Origin: Atrina japonica
Taxonomy: Eukaryota; Mollusca; Bivalvia; Pterioida; Pinnidae
DNA: 64,000 nucleotides
Direction of reading: 5' to 3'
NCBI GenBank assembly: GCA_030159075.1
Contig: BROG01000003.1
Coordinates: 3,579,001 to 3,643,000 of the forward strand
Positions 47,099 to 61,800 of the stretch are shown in pieces. The notes below the pieces were generated by a model that was given only the letters and a program-made list of their open reading frames with translations, was not told the origin of the DNA and did not search any database. Each line of letters starts with the position of its first letter. Position 1 is the stretch's first letter. The position numbers and the translations under genes are program-made.

Positions 47099-48121
47099 TT
47101 AATGAGCGGCAATTGAGCCCAAAACAGATATATCCAGCCATTCAGATTCAAGTCCGATCATTTCTGATACTTCTGGCGTTGAATAGTCCGGGAATTCAAA
47201 ATGTGACCCGTTACTTGACGTTGAACAAGCACTGGACGCACTGCTAGTGTTACTATGCACATCAAAATTCGGAAAGTCACATGTATCCGCTAATTTACTC
47301 AAGTCTAAATTGCCGAGTTCCAACTGCCAATTGGTTGGCATCTGTAAAACATCTGTGAGGTTATCAAGATCGGCTAAAGAAGAACCATCCCCTTGATTTT
47401 GATTACCCTGAGTAACGTTGTTAGTGGGTTGGCTTTTAGTGGGCTCCTCGACGGGAGATGCCGCTGGAGTATCGTATATTTCCTCGGGATAAAAACTCGT
47501 CGATTCTGGTGTCTGAGGTGAGTATGCGGTGGGACTGGACGGCACTTTTGCTGGGGGTGTAAGTTGACACGAGGATACAGGAACATGCTTGCTAGCTTTA
47601 ATACTGTCTTTAAACTTTTTATCGATTGTCAATTTGAGCTTTAAGCGACTGTTATTATTTGCAGTACTCACGTTTAGTGAAGCGGCAGCTCCTTCAAGAA
47701 AACTACGCACAGCGGCCTTTTGTTTCATTCTGTCGGTCCTATTTTTACTAGATGGTTTTGAAATTTTTCCATTATCGGATTTCACAACTGGCTTAGCCTT
47801 TTTCCTCGGTCGGTATTTGTAGTCGGGGTACTCCTGCATGTGCAGAAGTCGAAGTCTTTCAGCCTCCTCAATAAACGGCTGCCTTTCTGTATCGTTTAAC
47901 ATCTTCCAACGCTTGCCAAGCCGTTTACTGATCTCGGCATTGTGCATATCAGGTGAAACTTCCGATATTTTCCTTCTTTCGATTTGAGACCAAACCATAA
48001 AAGCATTCATAGGTCTTTTCACATGGTTTGACTGTTTTTTACACTGTGTAGCATCCGTATATGGTGTGCGAGTATTCATATCAATAAGTTGCGATCCAAA
48101 CGTGTTGTTTTGTGGCACCAT
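47099..48121 (-). CDS. SoxC: SoxC-family HMG-box transcription factor (Sox4/11/12-like), intronless
   Basis: 340 codons in one exon, ATG at 48121 (A at -3, G at +4) to TAA at 47099. The HMG box spans about residues 33-110, including [17 protein letters not shown] at 36-52, [17 protein letters not shown] and [14 protein letters not shown]. It binds the minor groove at ACAAT-type sites and bends DNA, acting in the nucleus. A Lys-rich segment follows at 105-135. The middle is Pro/Ser/Thr-rich and acidic, with a Ser-rich run near 292-310. The C-terminus, [20 protein letters not shown], resembles the SoxC transactivation domain, which separates it from SoxB and SoxE. It is somewhat shorter than vertebrate Sox4 and Sox11; vertebrate SoxC genes are also intronless. 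No gene is seen within 14 kb on either side. SoxC proteins act in neural and progenitor differentiation. Confidence 0.95.
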   Translation of the reverse strand: MVPQNNTFGSQLIDMNTRTPYTDATQCKKQSNHVKRPMNAFMVWSQIERRKISEVSPDMHNAEISKRLGKRWKMLNDTERQPFIEEAERLRLLHMQEYPDYKYRPRKKAKPVVKSDNGKISKPSSKNRTDRMKQKAAVRSFLEGAAASLNVSTANNNSRLKLKLTIDKKFKDSIKASKHVPVSSCQLTPPAKVPSSPTAYSPQTPESTSFYPEEIYDTPAASPVEEPTKSQPTNNVTQGNQNQGDGSSLADLDNLTDVLQMPTNWQLELGNLDLSKLADTCDFPNFDVHSNTSSASSACSTSSNGSHFEFPDYSTPEVSEMIGLESEWLDISVLGSIAAH

Positions 48122-48365
48122 TTTAAAATATCACATTCGACAAATACACAATTATACAATACATAAAAATCCAAGTTAATATTTCAGTGCCTTCGTTATG
48201 AAGGACTGAGAGATCGTTAATAATGTTCACGTACTGTAGAAGACACATCAACTAATTCAAACGGCTGAGAACCCTCTTTTTTACCCACGCGGATTCACCT
48301 AGTCACATGATCAGAGATTGCAACCTAGCAGCCAATCAAACGAAAAGTTGAGAACATATGGCTGG

Positions 48366-48374
48366 TTATTTATA
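48366..48374 (-). promoter_or_regulatory. Candidate TATA box upstream of SoxC
   Basis: The minus strand reads CCAATTTTATAAATAACC, a TATAAATA core with CCAAT just upstream, about 250 bp before the start codon. If used, transcription would start near 48340 and give a ~220-nt 5' leader. An inverted CCAAT (48331-48336) and a TCACATGA E-box-like site (48303-48310) lie close by. Function is inferred from motif and position only. Confidence 0.4.
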
Positions 48375-48384
48375 AAATTGGACG

Positions 48385-51300
48385 TTACAATAACTGTCGA
48401 AAAACACGCCTACAAAAGAGGCGGAGCTAGGTAAGATTATGAATTGGGTCAAACGCCAGTATTTATGTATACGCTAACAAATTCATTTCGTACACAAATG
48501 TTTCTTTTAATCATCTACAGGAACTGTGCTGTGTTTTTCTTACACAAATGCACGTTGATATGTTTGTGTTGATGTGTATTGTAGTGCTGTTTAGATCTCA
48601 TTGACGGATTGAAAATAATAAATATCTAATTAAAAGCTGGATTCTTAATTTGTTTATTCTATGCTGAAAAAATCCAAGGTATTCTTATTATTCTCATTTC
48701 CCGATAGTTAAACAGATGGCGAACATACAGGTTTTTTTTCTCTATTTTCATGGTACTGTTTACTTTTTTGTAATATTAATTCTCATGAAAGAAGGAAGTT
48801 TATAAATAATTTAATGATACATGAATATTCGTCGATTTTGTCAGAGTATGGTTAAAAAACGATGCAATTTGAAATAAATTTCGCATGTTGTATGGACGTA
48901 TGTATGAATGTGAAATTTTATCACAGTGTAAACAACATACGCATTATAGATAGATTTTTTTTTTTCTCGGTTACAGTGAATACGACGAAAGAACACGAGT
49001 TCGTGGGAACTACTTTGCATCTTAAGTAAATGTATGCGAGAAATAGATTTTCTCTTGCATGAGTTGATCTAATTATAATGGTATCATGTTATTAGACTGA
49101 CACGCGCTCTTACTTAATTTGCATAGATGACAGAACACGACGATGTAGAATACACGTGCCTTATTCAAATGTGACACAACCCCAAGTATGACAAATCATA
49201 AAGTTTAGAATAATCAATAAATTGACTTCAGTATCTTTCATGTTAGGATAGCCTTTAATTATTGTTATTTAACCTCGAGTCAAGGGTACATAGCATTTAC
49301 CTTTCGAAAACCAAAAGTTAAGATCAGCTGAACTAATAACAAGAAAATGAGATATGAATGTTTTTGACGCATATTTGTGAAATGTTTGTCGTTTTTCAAA
49401 ATTAAACAATGTTTTTAAAGTCACCTATGAGTGACCCCAGGAATATATTTTTTTCTCTATGAATGACCAGGTACGTACATAGATGGTGAGTGACCGTTGG
49501 TTAAATTTGTTTCGATTTACCAACCTATGTCCCCTCCTTGTGACGTCAGTGACAGGTGCATTGTATTAAAGGTGTATTGTGTCAATCAATCCACGAATCG
49601 TGTCGGGCACGCGACCGACAGCAGCTGCTAGGAAATTTGGCCAATCAAAGCCTTTCTCTGCCATGCGACAAAATGATGGCCCCATATGCGACTCTTAGAT
49701 ATTCAAATTTTACCAAAAAAATTAATTCATCGCTTTAATCTCTAGTATTGATTTGGGTGAAACGGGGACAGAGTGAGTTTATTTACATACAGACTCAATA
49801 CGTCAAATTATTTCTTGACAGTACTTCTTTGTCATTTAAAATAGAAAAAGTCCCGTTGTTAGCAAGGGCGCTCGTTTTAATTTAAGAAAAAAAATAAATG
49901 AAATGAAAGAATGTGTCTAGCCTACCCTCTGGTACTAATAGAGATTAGAATGGGATTGATTACCTCAGTAGATACTGCAGCAATTGTTAGTAAGCGAGTC
50001 AGTTTACTATTTTCCTTCCGAATTTATAAAACTAGGCACGCTTATGAAGTAAATCGAGACCCTTACTTATACAAATACAAAAGAGAGATGAAAATGTAGC
50101 GACAGATGGCAAAGCGTCTAAATTGTCTTTTGAAATTCAATATCAAGTTTTCATACAAATTCTTAAACTTTTTTGACACGAACTCCAAAGTTTGCCAGTG
50201 TATAGTACATCTACAAGACAGGGATTTGGTTTCTATATTATATATAAATCGGACATCAAACTTAAGACAGTAATTTTTAAATAGAGCAAATTTTGTTTGA
50301 ACGTCCCTGAATAGGCGTTGTGTTATTATATGCAAAACAGCCGCACGCGCTTTTCAAAACGCTATTTGTCAATTCGATCCCCACTTCTGCTTTTTTTATC
50401 ATACGTCGTAATTGATGAGTCAGGAACGGCACACGACAGATATTTAAAAATATTAGCATGTAAGTGTTTATACTGAAGTACTTGGTAACGGTACCCACAG
50501 ATTTTTAAAAATAACTGACAGAAACATCTGCCCTTTTCAAAAGGTTCAGAAAAAAGCCGCCAGGACAATATTTTGTTAAGGTATACATGGACCATCTGCT
50601 GTGGTCTGTACGCGTATGTATTTGTAAATAGGGGTGTTAATGATGGTTTTGGTTGAGTTTTACTTAGGCGCCTGAAATCTGTTACAAACAATGTTCAGTG
50701 CGACCAATTATTCAGATAAATACCAAATTAATCTACAAAGAGTATTGAAATATGTAAAAACGACAGTAAAAGAAAATATTTGATGAAATAACTGTCAAAG
50801 TTACGCACAGTCAGAACAGGTGTGAATTGACGATTATTTTCAAGTGTCGCTTTTTACTTATGACAGACGAGGTGGTATTTTATATTTACAAAAAAAGTAA
50901 AAAAAAAGATAAAAAAATAACAAAATTCTGTCAAAACAGAACATCATAATGAACCAATCAATTTGTTTGCTGTTTAGTGTAATTGCCCCCTCTCTCTTGA
51001 AAAAATAACGACAATCATCGTCTTGGGACGACGAGATATGTATAAACCACGGTTTAAATTTACGTTATATAGAAGTGTTTTGAACAAAATGAAACAATCT
51101 CTCTTTGCTAATGTTTAAACAAACTGAGAAGTAAATACTTTAATCAAAAGATCAATTAAGCAAGCACATTTATTGACACTTCACTCATAGTGTTTAGTCG
51201 GAGCAAAGGTGTAAATGACTACCTTTGTGAAGTCTCAAGTTTGAGTTAGGATTTGGTAAATCGGTGTGGACACAGGGGGTAGGGGTAATTGTTTAGTTCT

Positions 51301-51600
51301 TGTTAAATATCCCGCCAAGAATGTTTCACTTTTACGAAACCTTGCGTTAATGCTGTAGGGCTGCTTTAACAAGCCTGCCGTGACACGAGCCCCCCGTGAC
51401 TATCACCCCTTATGTCGAGCGCTATGCCTTATGTTGATACCACATTAAAAACAAGTTTTGGGTATATCAGATATCGGGACCCCTCAATGAGTGTTTGGGT
51501 TACCCACTGTAATGATGATGGAACTTTTCAAACTGACAGAATTAATAGAATTAATATCTACCAATACCTTATTTTCGTCGCATTGGATTTGGGGACATTT
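48385..51600. other. SoxC upstream / intergenic sequence, no gene seen
   Basis: AT-rich with few repeats, no recognised exon. Small frames (for example 49911-50099 and 50362-50691) lack domains. The low repeat content next to a developmental gene suggests possible regulatory sequence, but no specific site is supported. Confidence 0.4.
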
Positions 51601-51627
51601 ATCTCTCTCTCTCTCTATCTATCTATC

Positions 51628-51668
<41 letters not shown>

Positions 51669-51678
51669 ATATATATAC
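51601..51678. repeat. (CT)n / (CTAT)n microsatellite
   Basis: CTCTCT followed by about 14 CTAT units and a short TATATA. Confidence 0.95.
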
Positions 51679-51689
51679 ACTTTCCCTCG

Positions 51690-53639
51690 GGGAGGGGGGG
51701 AAACATTTTAGTAAATTGATACGTAATTGAAATTAACTGTATGAAACTCGATTATATGTAAATCAGCTATCAGATAAGAACTTGACTTTTTATGTTAATC
51801 GTTGGTATGTATCGCCTCATGGACGATAGGTTGTATTCGTAAGTGATCATGCAGAACATGGACCCCAAAACTAGAATCAATTTCACCTGACAATCTAAGT
51901 AAGCGGGAACAATTAATAACCCCAGATACATTTTGGTAGCAATGAAAAAGTCATGCCTGCGGATAGTGTTTCGTGAGGCATAAGAGAAGAGAAAAATGAA
52001 AGTAACTATCTAGCAGATCCCTGGCAGGTGACAGGGCGGCTAACATGTTAGTTTTTACATAAGAAGGCAGATGTACATATAGGTATTGAAAATTGACACA
52101 CCTGGACTGCCATTCTCTCCTCAATCAATAGGCACGCGACAATTTCACGGATTACAGTTAATTGTGAATGAACATTTGCAGATGATTTTTTCCCCTGCCA
52201 AATGTAGTACTTATTTTCTGAGTGTGTACTTAAACTCGAAATAAATAAATTTATAAAATTTTCTTTCAAGGTATTCAGATCAACTGATTTTCAATGAAAA
52301 AACATCGCAACACCAGCTGCGGGAAGTCTTTCATCGCGACTCTTAACCCCACGACTCGTTTCCTTTCCAAGCGGCAAGCTTCCTTCCATGTGTGCGCTGT
52401 TATTGGGACCCACTTTCTTCATTTGATGTCTATCTGGATTTACTTGTCACCTGATCTAGAATTTGGAGAGTTTTTACTCTCACAGACATGATGTAGATCG
52501 TGTGCCAGCTGCGTTTTTTGTACCGTCTAGGTTACTGGAGCAGAAATAATCGGCACCACGGCTAAATTGACTGCATATTACAATTCTTAGAGCCACATTC
52601 TAATGCAGTTTTTAAACCATTTCCTTTAATATCAAATTCCATTGACAATACATTTAACGAAAAAAGATAGTTTTATTACACGTAAGCGATAAACGTTTGA
52701 AGATCGCGTTACACGGTGTTATGTACATAAATTTTTCATTTGTCTGTACCTGTAATTATACACAGACTATATCCGGGTAGATCAAACGGATGGGATAATC
52801 CAGCCGTACCAACCAAGTAGTGTGTGTGTACATGTGTGTGTGTTCTTCTTGTAAGAATGTATCAGTTAAAAGCAACATCAAAATTATTTTGACAAAGTAC
52901 ACGTAGCTTTAGTCTTCGCTGTTGCCATCACATGTACATGTACGTTTAGATTTGGACATTCGTTTTAGCACCTTTTTTTTATTTACACTAATCAACTATT
53001 TGATGCATTGGTAAAAGACCTCTGTATGGTCATTTAGTCGAATAAATTGGATGATGCATTTTTTCAGGTATTTTGTCCTCATGGCATATACACAGCTAGT
53101 AGATAGGCCTAACGACTGGGTAGGGGTGGGGCAAAGCAGCGAAGAAAATTGATCCACCCAAAACAAAACGAATGTCATTGATATATACATATAGTGTTTA
53201 CATGAAGTGGGCGGAACTTCTATTTGTTAAATATGATATTTAGTCGGGTGGAACGAACTAGCGTGCGACTAAATTGCCTCAGGCACGTGGCGACCAGAAG
53301 TACACCACGTGGTACAGAGGAAATACCTCATTTCAAAGAAGATAAGAAAATTAATTATTTTGAAAAGAAACGACTCTGAAAATTGTCAGAATACTCGGTG
53401 ACAGCTGTTTTAAATAAGATCCGAGTTCGTTACAAGAAACGAGCGGCATTTCCTTCCAACATTTGACCTCGCTTCGGGATTGTGTTTCAGTAAACTTTCG
53501 GTGTTATTCATTTTCTGCTGATCTGCACTTTTTAAATATCCGCTGTGTTTATTCTCCACGGGACACTTAAAATAGAGACCGATTTAGATTTTGACAAAGA
53601 TCTCTGTAGATTTTAAAATCTTTACTTATAACTATCCGA
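51690..53639. other. Intergenic stretch, no gene seen
   Basis: No exon recognised. It holds the twin CACGTG sites listed separately. Confidence 0.4.
53284..53311. promoter_or_regulatory. Two CACGTG E-boxes 22 bp apart
   Basis: Perfect CACGTG palindromes at 53284-53289 and 53306-53311, both read as CACGTGG, spaced about two helical turns. CACGTG is bound by bHLH-ZIP factors (Myc/Max, USF, MITF types). The sites are ~5.2 kb upstream of the SoxC start codon. Function is unproven. Confidence 0.3.
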
Positions 53640-54000
53640 TTTGTACTTCCGCAGAATAAATATTAAAAAATCCACCTAATAAAGTTCATGATATCAGTGC
53701 AGAATAAAAAATAGGATAATCTAAATTTTAACTGATTGACTTGGTTTCGATAGCAAGATGTAAAACGGTATTAGCATAGGTGGATCAAAAGTTTTAAGGT
53801 CATAGAGCCATATTCTACCCTGCATCCGTTTATACTTCCGCAGAATTCATATTAAAAAATCCACCTAAGAAAATGCATGTTGATTCTGTAGAATAGAAAA
53901 CATATGATAATGAAATCAACTGATTAACTTGGGTTCGACAGCAAGACGTAAAAACGGTATAAACATAGGTGGATCAAGAGTTTTAAGCTCACAATACCAC
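53640..54000. repeat. ~189-bp imperfect tandem duplication
   Basis: 'acttccgcagaat' occurs at 53645 and 53834. Both copies contain 'attaaaaaatccacctaa' and 'cataggtggatcaa'. The second copy has about 15-20% differences by eye and small indels. Confidence 0.85.
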
Positions 54001-54997
54001 ACTTTTAGAAATGTTTTTCATCCTGCATTCCTTGCCGTTTACGTATATTTTATGATGCATCATGGTGCGTGATGCAAGATGGTCACGTGCAACTGTTGGA
54101 TTATCACAATTTGTATATTTTTCCAGATAAAAAGGAAAATCCATGTATGACCACCATACGCATTAAGCCTAGAAATATCCTTGATGTCGTGTTCAATTAA
54201 AGAATAAGACAGGCAGCGTCGACAGAAGAGTGGTGTCGGGTTCGCATACACATTAACATTTCTCAAATCACCATTGTCGGGGAAACATTTCAGTTTAACA
54301 ACCCCGGCCTAGAATTATCATCTTTGATTGTAACCTATCTCGTTCCTGCGACATTTCATTTTAACAAGCTTGTGTTGGGCTTTGAAGTACAGTGCCTAGT
54401 TTTAGCTTTGATTACCGACCCTGCTGTTGTAAGTGCCGTGTCAACGAAGTGCGAACTATTGTGGGGAAACTTGAAATGAACCCGACGTTGATATTAATTC
54501 TTTCCAGAAGCCTTATAGGAGAATTAAAACACATAAAATATTGTGTATAAAACATTCCATTATGGTGTACTGTATCAACCGACAACAATAATAGTTTACA
54601 GACGGCTGAAAAATCAAAGGAGAATACCCCAACAGGAAAGACATCAAGTTTTTATATTGTTCTACGAGTATATATACTGGTATATCATGTTTCTACTACC
54701 AAAAAGTGGAAATATGATAATTATATAAAATTGTTTCAGACAGTATTAGATCTACATGTACCCGTTAGAAACAGAAAGTCAGAGATGTAGATACAGACAA
54801 TTGCAGATATACTGTAGTCAAAAACAGACCCATTGTTTATAGACAGCATACCTGTACAAGAAATACAGACAGTCGTAGACGCGTCAAATACAGAACCATC
54901 ATTAAAGACAGAATAGATGCACAAGAAATACAGACAGTTGTAGACATGTCAAATACAGAACCAGAAAATACAGATCGATGTATAATAAAAGACATAC

Positions 54998-55120
54998 AGG
55001 TGTAGATATATAGTAGATAGATGTAGATATATAGTAGATAGATGTAGATATATAGTAGATAGATGTAGATATATAGTAGATAGATGTAGATATATACTAG
55101 ATAGATGTAGATATATACTA
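54998..55120. repeat. 21-bp minisatellite, ~6 copies
   Basis: 'tgtagatatatagtagatag' recurs at 55022, 55043, 55064, 55085 and 55106. Related degenerate TGTAGA/CAGACA sequence extends on both sides from about 54740. Confidence 0.9.
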
Positions 55121-55221
55121 GCAAATACAAAGCCAGTGTTTATAGACAGTAATATGTACTAGTTAGAAACAGTACCATTGATTATAGAGTTATAAATGCA
55201 CAAGAAATACAGACAATTGTA

Positions 55222-55730
55222 GACATGTCAAATACAAAACGTGTAATTATAGACAGTTGTCAAATACAGAACGTGTTATTATAGACAGTTGTCAAATACA
55301 GAACGTGTAATTATAGACAGTTGTCAAATACAGAACGTGTAATTATAGACAGTTGTCAAATACAGAACGTGTAATTATAGACAGTTGTCAAATACAGAAC
55401 GTGTAATTATAGACAGTTGTCAAATACAGATTGTGTAATTATAGACAGTTGTCAAATACAGAACGTGTAATTATAGACAGTTGTCAAATACAGAATGTGT
55501 AATAATGGACAGTTGTCAAATACAGAACGTGTAATTATAGACAGTTGTCAAATACAGAACGTGTAATTATAGACAGTTGTCAAATACTGAACGTGTAATT
55601 ATAGACAGTTGTCAAATACAGAATGTGTAATTATGGACAGTTGTCAAATACAGAACGTGTAATTATAGACAGTTGTCAAATACAGAACGTGTAATTATAG
55701 ACAGTTGTCAAATACAGAACATTATAATAG
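55222..55730. repeat. 32-bp minisatellite, ~16 copies
   Basis: Units contain 'cagaacgtgtaattatagac' then 'agttgtcaaata'. The period is 32 bp (for example 55321 and 55353). Homogeneous, so recently amplified. Confidence 0.93.
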
Positions 55731-55989
55731 ACAATAGAATTATAGACAGTTACAGATGCAAAAATACAGACAATTGTAGACGTGTCAAATACAGAACGTG
55801 TAATCAGAGACACAGTATAGATGCACAGCTATATACAGACAGAATACAGACAGTAGAAGATAAAATAGTCAAATGCAGACGTTTGTAGATGTACAAGCTA
55901 TAATGGACAGATGTAGATATACAGTGCAGGTATTTGTAGATATACAGATATTTGAAGCTGTACCTATACCAGTTCATAAGATGTAATGC

Positions 55990-56650
55990 TAAATGGTGAG
56001 GTGTATTGTAGAGGAAAATGTGTATGGTAGAAGATAAGGTGTATTGGTAGATGATAACGCGTATTGGTAGATGGTAAGGTATTTTAGTAGATGGTAAGTT
56101 GTATTAGTAGATTGTAGGGTGTTTTAGTAGATGGTAAGGTGTATTAGTAGATGGTAAGGTGTATTAGCAGATGGTAAAGTGTATTAGTAGATGGTAAGGT
56201 GTATTAGTAGATGGTAGATGTATTAGTAGATGATAAGTGTATTGGTAGATGGTAAGGTGTTTTAGTAGATGGTAAGGTGTTTTAGTAGATAATAAGGTGT
56301 ATTAGTAGCTTGTAAGGTGCTTTAGTAGCTTGTAAGGTGTTTTAGTAGATGGTAAGGTGTATTAGCAGATGGTAAATTGTATGAGTAGATGGTAAGGTGT
56401 ATTATTAGATTGTAAGGTGTATTAGTAGATGGTAAGGTGTATTAGTAGGTGGTAAGGTGTATTATTAGATTGTAAGTTGTATTAGTAGATGGTAAGGTGT
56501 ATTAGTAGATGGTAAGGTGTATTAGTAGATGGTAAGGTGTATTGCTAGATGGTAAGGTGTATTAGTAGATGGTAAGATGTATAAGTATTTGATAACGTGT
56601 ATTGGTAGATGGTAAGGTGTATTAGTAGATGGTTATGTGTATTGGTAGAT
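55990..56650. repeat. 20-bp minisatellite, ~33 copies
   Basis: Unit 'tagtagatggtaaggtgtat'. Variants carry TTAGATTGTAAG or a 'gtaggtggt' change. Confidence 0.93.
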
Positions 56651-58829
<2,179 letters not shown>

Positions 58830-58849
58830 CACACTTTAATTCCGATTGC

Positions 58850-59260
58850 TATACAACCCCCTTCTATTTTGTCAACTATACAACACCTTTGCATTTCGCC
58901 AGTGATACGACGCCCTTCTATTTAGTCAGTGATACGACACTCTTCTATTTTGGCAATACGACACCCTTCTATTTTGTCAATATGCCACCCTTCTATTGTC
59001 AATACGACACCATTCCATTTTGTCAATACGACACTCTTCTATTTTGTCAATATGTCACCCTTCTATTTTGTCAATACGACACCCTTCTGTTTTGTCAATA
59101 CGACACCATTCTATTTTGTCAATACGACACCCTTCTATTTTGTCAATGCGACACCATTCCATTTTGTCAATAGGTCACTTCTATTTTGTCAATTTGGCAC
59201 CCTTCTATTTTGTCAATACGACATCCTTATGTTTTGTCAATATGTCACCATTACAGTTAC
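58850..59260. repeat. 24-bp minisatellite, variant 1 (~16 copies)
   Basis: Unit 'aatacgacacccttctattt' plus 'tgtc'. A 24-bp period keeps every frame in step, so three plus-strand frames stay open over 90-130 codons with 8-residue peptide repeats. No frame is favoured, so no protein is called. Degenerate copies continue to about 59760. Confidence 0.9.
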
Positions 59261-59759
59261 AGAACTTACAACACCGTCTTTATATCGTCTGTAATGTCAT
59301 AATCCTTCTATTTTCGTATACAATACTAAGTATATACATGTACTTTGAAAATGTTATGATGTATGATATAACACCGTTCACAAGTCTTCTGTGATACAAC
59401 ACCCAAAGTTCTGTCGATGATGCAACTCACTTTTTTCCTGTCGAATATTAAATACGACATTCTTTTTATTGTCAATAGTACAACGTCTCTATTCTGTCGG
59501 TGATACGACAGCCATTTATTTTGTCTATAATGCTACATTGTGGTGATACCACGGCCCTTCAGTTTTGTCGGTAGTACGAGTCCATTTATGTTGTCAATGC
59601 CACGGCATGTCTATTTTGTCGATGATACGAGTCCCTTTTATTTTGTCTTTGGTGCGACATCCTGTTACTTTGTCAGTGATATGAGACCCTTCTTATCGTC
59701 AAGGGTACAACATCTCATTTTTTTTCAGTGATACGACAGCCATTTATTGCACCGGGTGA

Positions 59760-60165
59760 TCTGAAACCCTTTTATTTTGTCTTTGGTGCGACACCCTGTT
59801 ATTTTGTCGGTGATACACCCTGTTATTTTGTCGGTGATACACCCTGTTATTTTGTTGGTGATACACCCTGTTATTTTGTCGATGATACACCCTGTTATTT
59901 TGTCGGTGATACACCCTGTTATTTTGTCAGTGATACACCATGTTATTTTGTCGGTGATATACCCTGTTATTCTGTCGGTGATACACAATGTATTTTGTCG
60001 GTGATACACCCTGTTATTTTGTCGGTGATATACCATGTTATTTTGTAGGTGATACACCCTGTTATTTTGTCGGTGATACACCCTGTTATTTTGTCGGTGA
60101 TACACCCCGTTATTTTGTAGGTGATATACCCTGTTATTTTGTCGGTGATATACCTTTTATCCTTT
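59760..60165. repeat. 24-bp minisatellite, variant 2 (~16 copies)
   Basis: Unit 'ggtgatacaccctgttattt' plus 'tgtc', sharing its 'attttgtc' end and 24-bp length with variant 1. Open frames on both strands give 8-residue repeats (for example CYFVGDTP on plus, CITDKITG on minus). Confidence 0.92.
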
Positions 60166-61309
60166 ATATCAACGTGAATGTGTTCCAGTACAATGGTCAC
60201 CAATCGAACTGCGTTGGCGATGTGATGTGACTTGAGCGACATTTATCAGGTCAACTGGTAAACGTCCGCTGAAGATGGATAGTTTCAAATGAAAGCAAAG
60301 CAAATAACAAACTTTCCTTGTAGCCTACTCAAACATAGCAAATAACGCGTGACATCGTCCGTTTGTTGACTACTTTATCTGTATAAAATTTTAAATCCAA
60401 AGATTTGTCCTCATCTAAATGTCCCAATACCCAACTTATTGTCAAAATAGCCACCGAGCCAATTGCTGTTGGTCTTTTCATGGAAGATAAAACGACAGTT
60501 ACACCACCTTCCTTCTCATTTCATTGCTTTTATTTTGAATTCGTAATCTTTAAAGTCTAGAGTGTTATTAGTGAAATTACAATCTGAGTAAAATTGCTAA
60601 CATATGAAGGAATAAGAGGTTTAACAGAAGTACGAGTTACTTAGACGGGGGAACCCATTGGCGCTTTGCAATGAGCACTGCAATACAAATATCTACCTCA
60701 GCGACCACATAGTCTGTCGGCAGGTACAACACTCTTAATGTTAATAAACCGGGGAAAATGAAACGAAGGAAATATAACAATCAGACTTTATGATAACGAA
60801 AAAACCTGATATCCTACTTAAAAATGTGACGACCATATGATTCGTTTCATATTTTGACCTAATTTTTGTATAGGCCTAAATAACATATAAACCTCATGTA
60901 ATATCATTCCGACATCATTAATAGCAAAGTAACACTTTTCCTGAGTCCGATTAAATTTCGGAATCATTCGGTGATTAGAATTATATCATGGTGATTTTGA
61001 AATTTTAGAATTCTCAACTATATGAATTACTTCGTGATATGTGTCATTTGTTCGGCGTGGTCGGATGTTTATCGTATATTCTCAATTAATTACATATCTT
61101 ATAATAGTTTTAAATGTTGATACTGTAATAAGGGAGTTAAAAATAATTGATTTCAAATCTTCTTATGTATACAGTAGTCACAATGAGGACTGTCACATCT
61201 CGTTGTATCTCGCGTACTCATTGTGTGTTCCGGAATACACAAATATCAAACATAAAATATGCCGGAAAATTTATGACCATTATCAGTATATGTAACCATA
61301 ATTTCTCAC
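60166..61309. other. Intergenic stretch, no gene seen
   Basis: No exon or repeat recognised. Confidence 0.4.
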
Positions 61310-61800
61310 CCATAAATATATACCGATACAATCATGGCTATTACCATATGGATACCGTTTTATTACCGGATACTACCATATGATTACTAGTCACAACCAT
61401 TTTATTACCAGACACTACCACATGATTACTGGACACCATCATTTTATTACTGAATACTACCGTATGATTACTAGATTATTGTTGTTGTTGTAATGTTGTT
61501 TAACTCAAGAATCTTTCACTCATATGAAGACGTTACCCAATGCAGGTGAAGGGCTTCAAATGTTGGCCTACGCTCGGCACTTACGGTCATTGAGTAGTGA
61601 GGGGCATGCCGACACCTACTGTAACACGGGACCTCGGTTTTCACTGCCTCATCCGAAGGATAGGAATCCGACTTGTCGCCGACTGGACTTGAACTCACGA
61701 TCATGAGTCGAGCGCGCTACCGAATGAGCCAGTCCGGCTCTGATTACTACCATTTTATTACCGGACACTAGCATATGATTATTGTGGCTACCGATTAAAT
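61310..61800. repeat. 42-bp tandem array interrupted by a SINE
   Basis: 'tgattact' starts units at 61381, 61423 and 61465 (42 bp apart), each with 'accattttattacc' and 'actaccatatgattact'. The array resumes at 61741 after the SINE at 61474-61740. Confidence 0.8.
61474..61740 (-). mobile_element. tRNA-derived SINE, minus-strand copy, with 9-bp target-site duplication
   Basis: On the minus strand it begins GAGCCGGACTGGCTCATTCG and follows the same body as the 36370 copy, ending 'cttgagttaaacaacat' and an ACA-rich tail. The A box (TGGCTCATTCGG) and B box (GAGTTCAAGTCC) each carry a change from the other copy. TGATTACTA flanks it at 61465-61473 and 61741-61749. It lacks the 'gtgggacg' segment of the 3' end and part of 'ttaaagaacctt'. 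Confidence 0.9.

Noticed and set aside
47374..47822. Frames overlapping SoxC on both strands
   Set aside because: Shadows of the SoxC coding sequence.
58889..60242. Possible 8-residue-repeat protein (YFVGDTPC or CITDKITG)
   Set aside because: A 24-bp unit makes frames on both strands open; there is no preferred frame, signal peptide or flanking gene structure.
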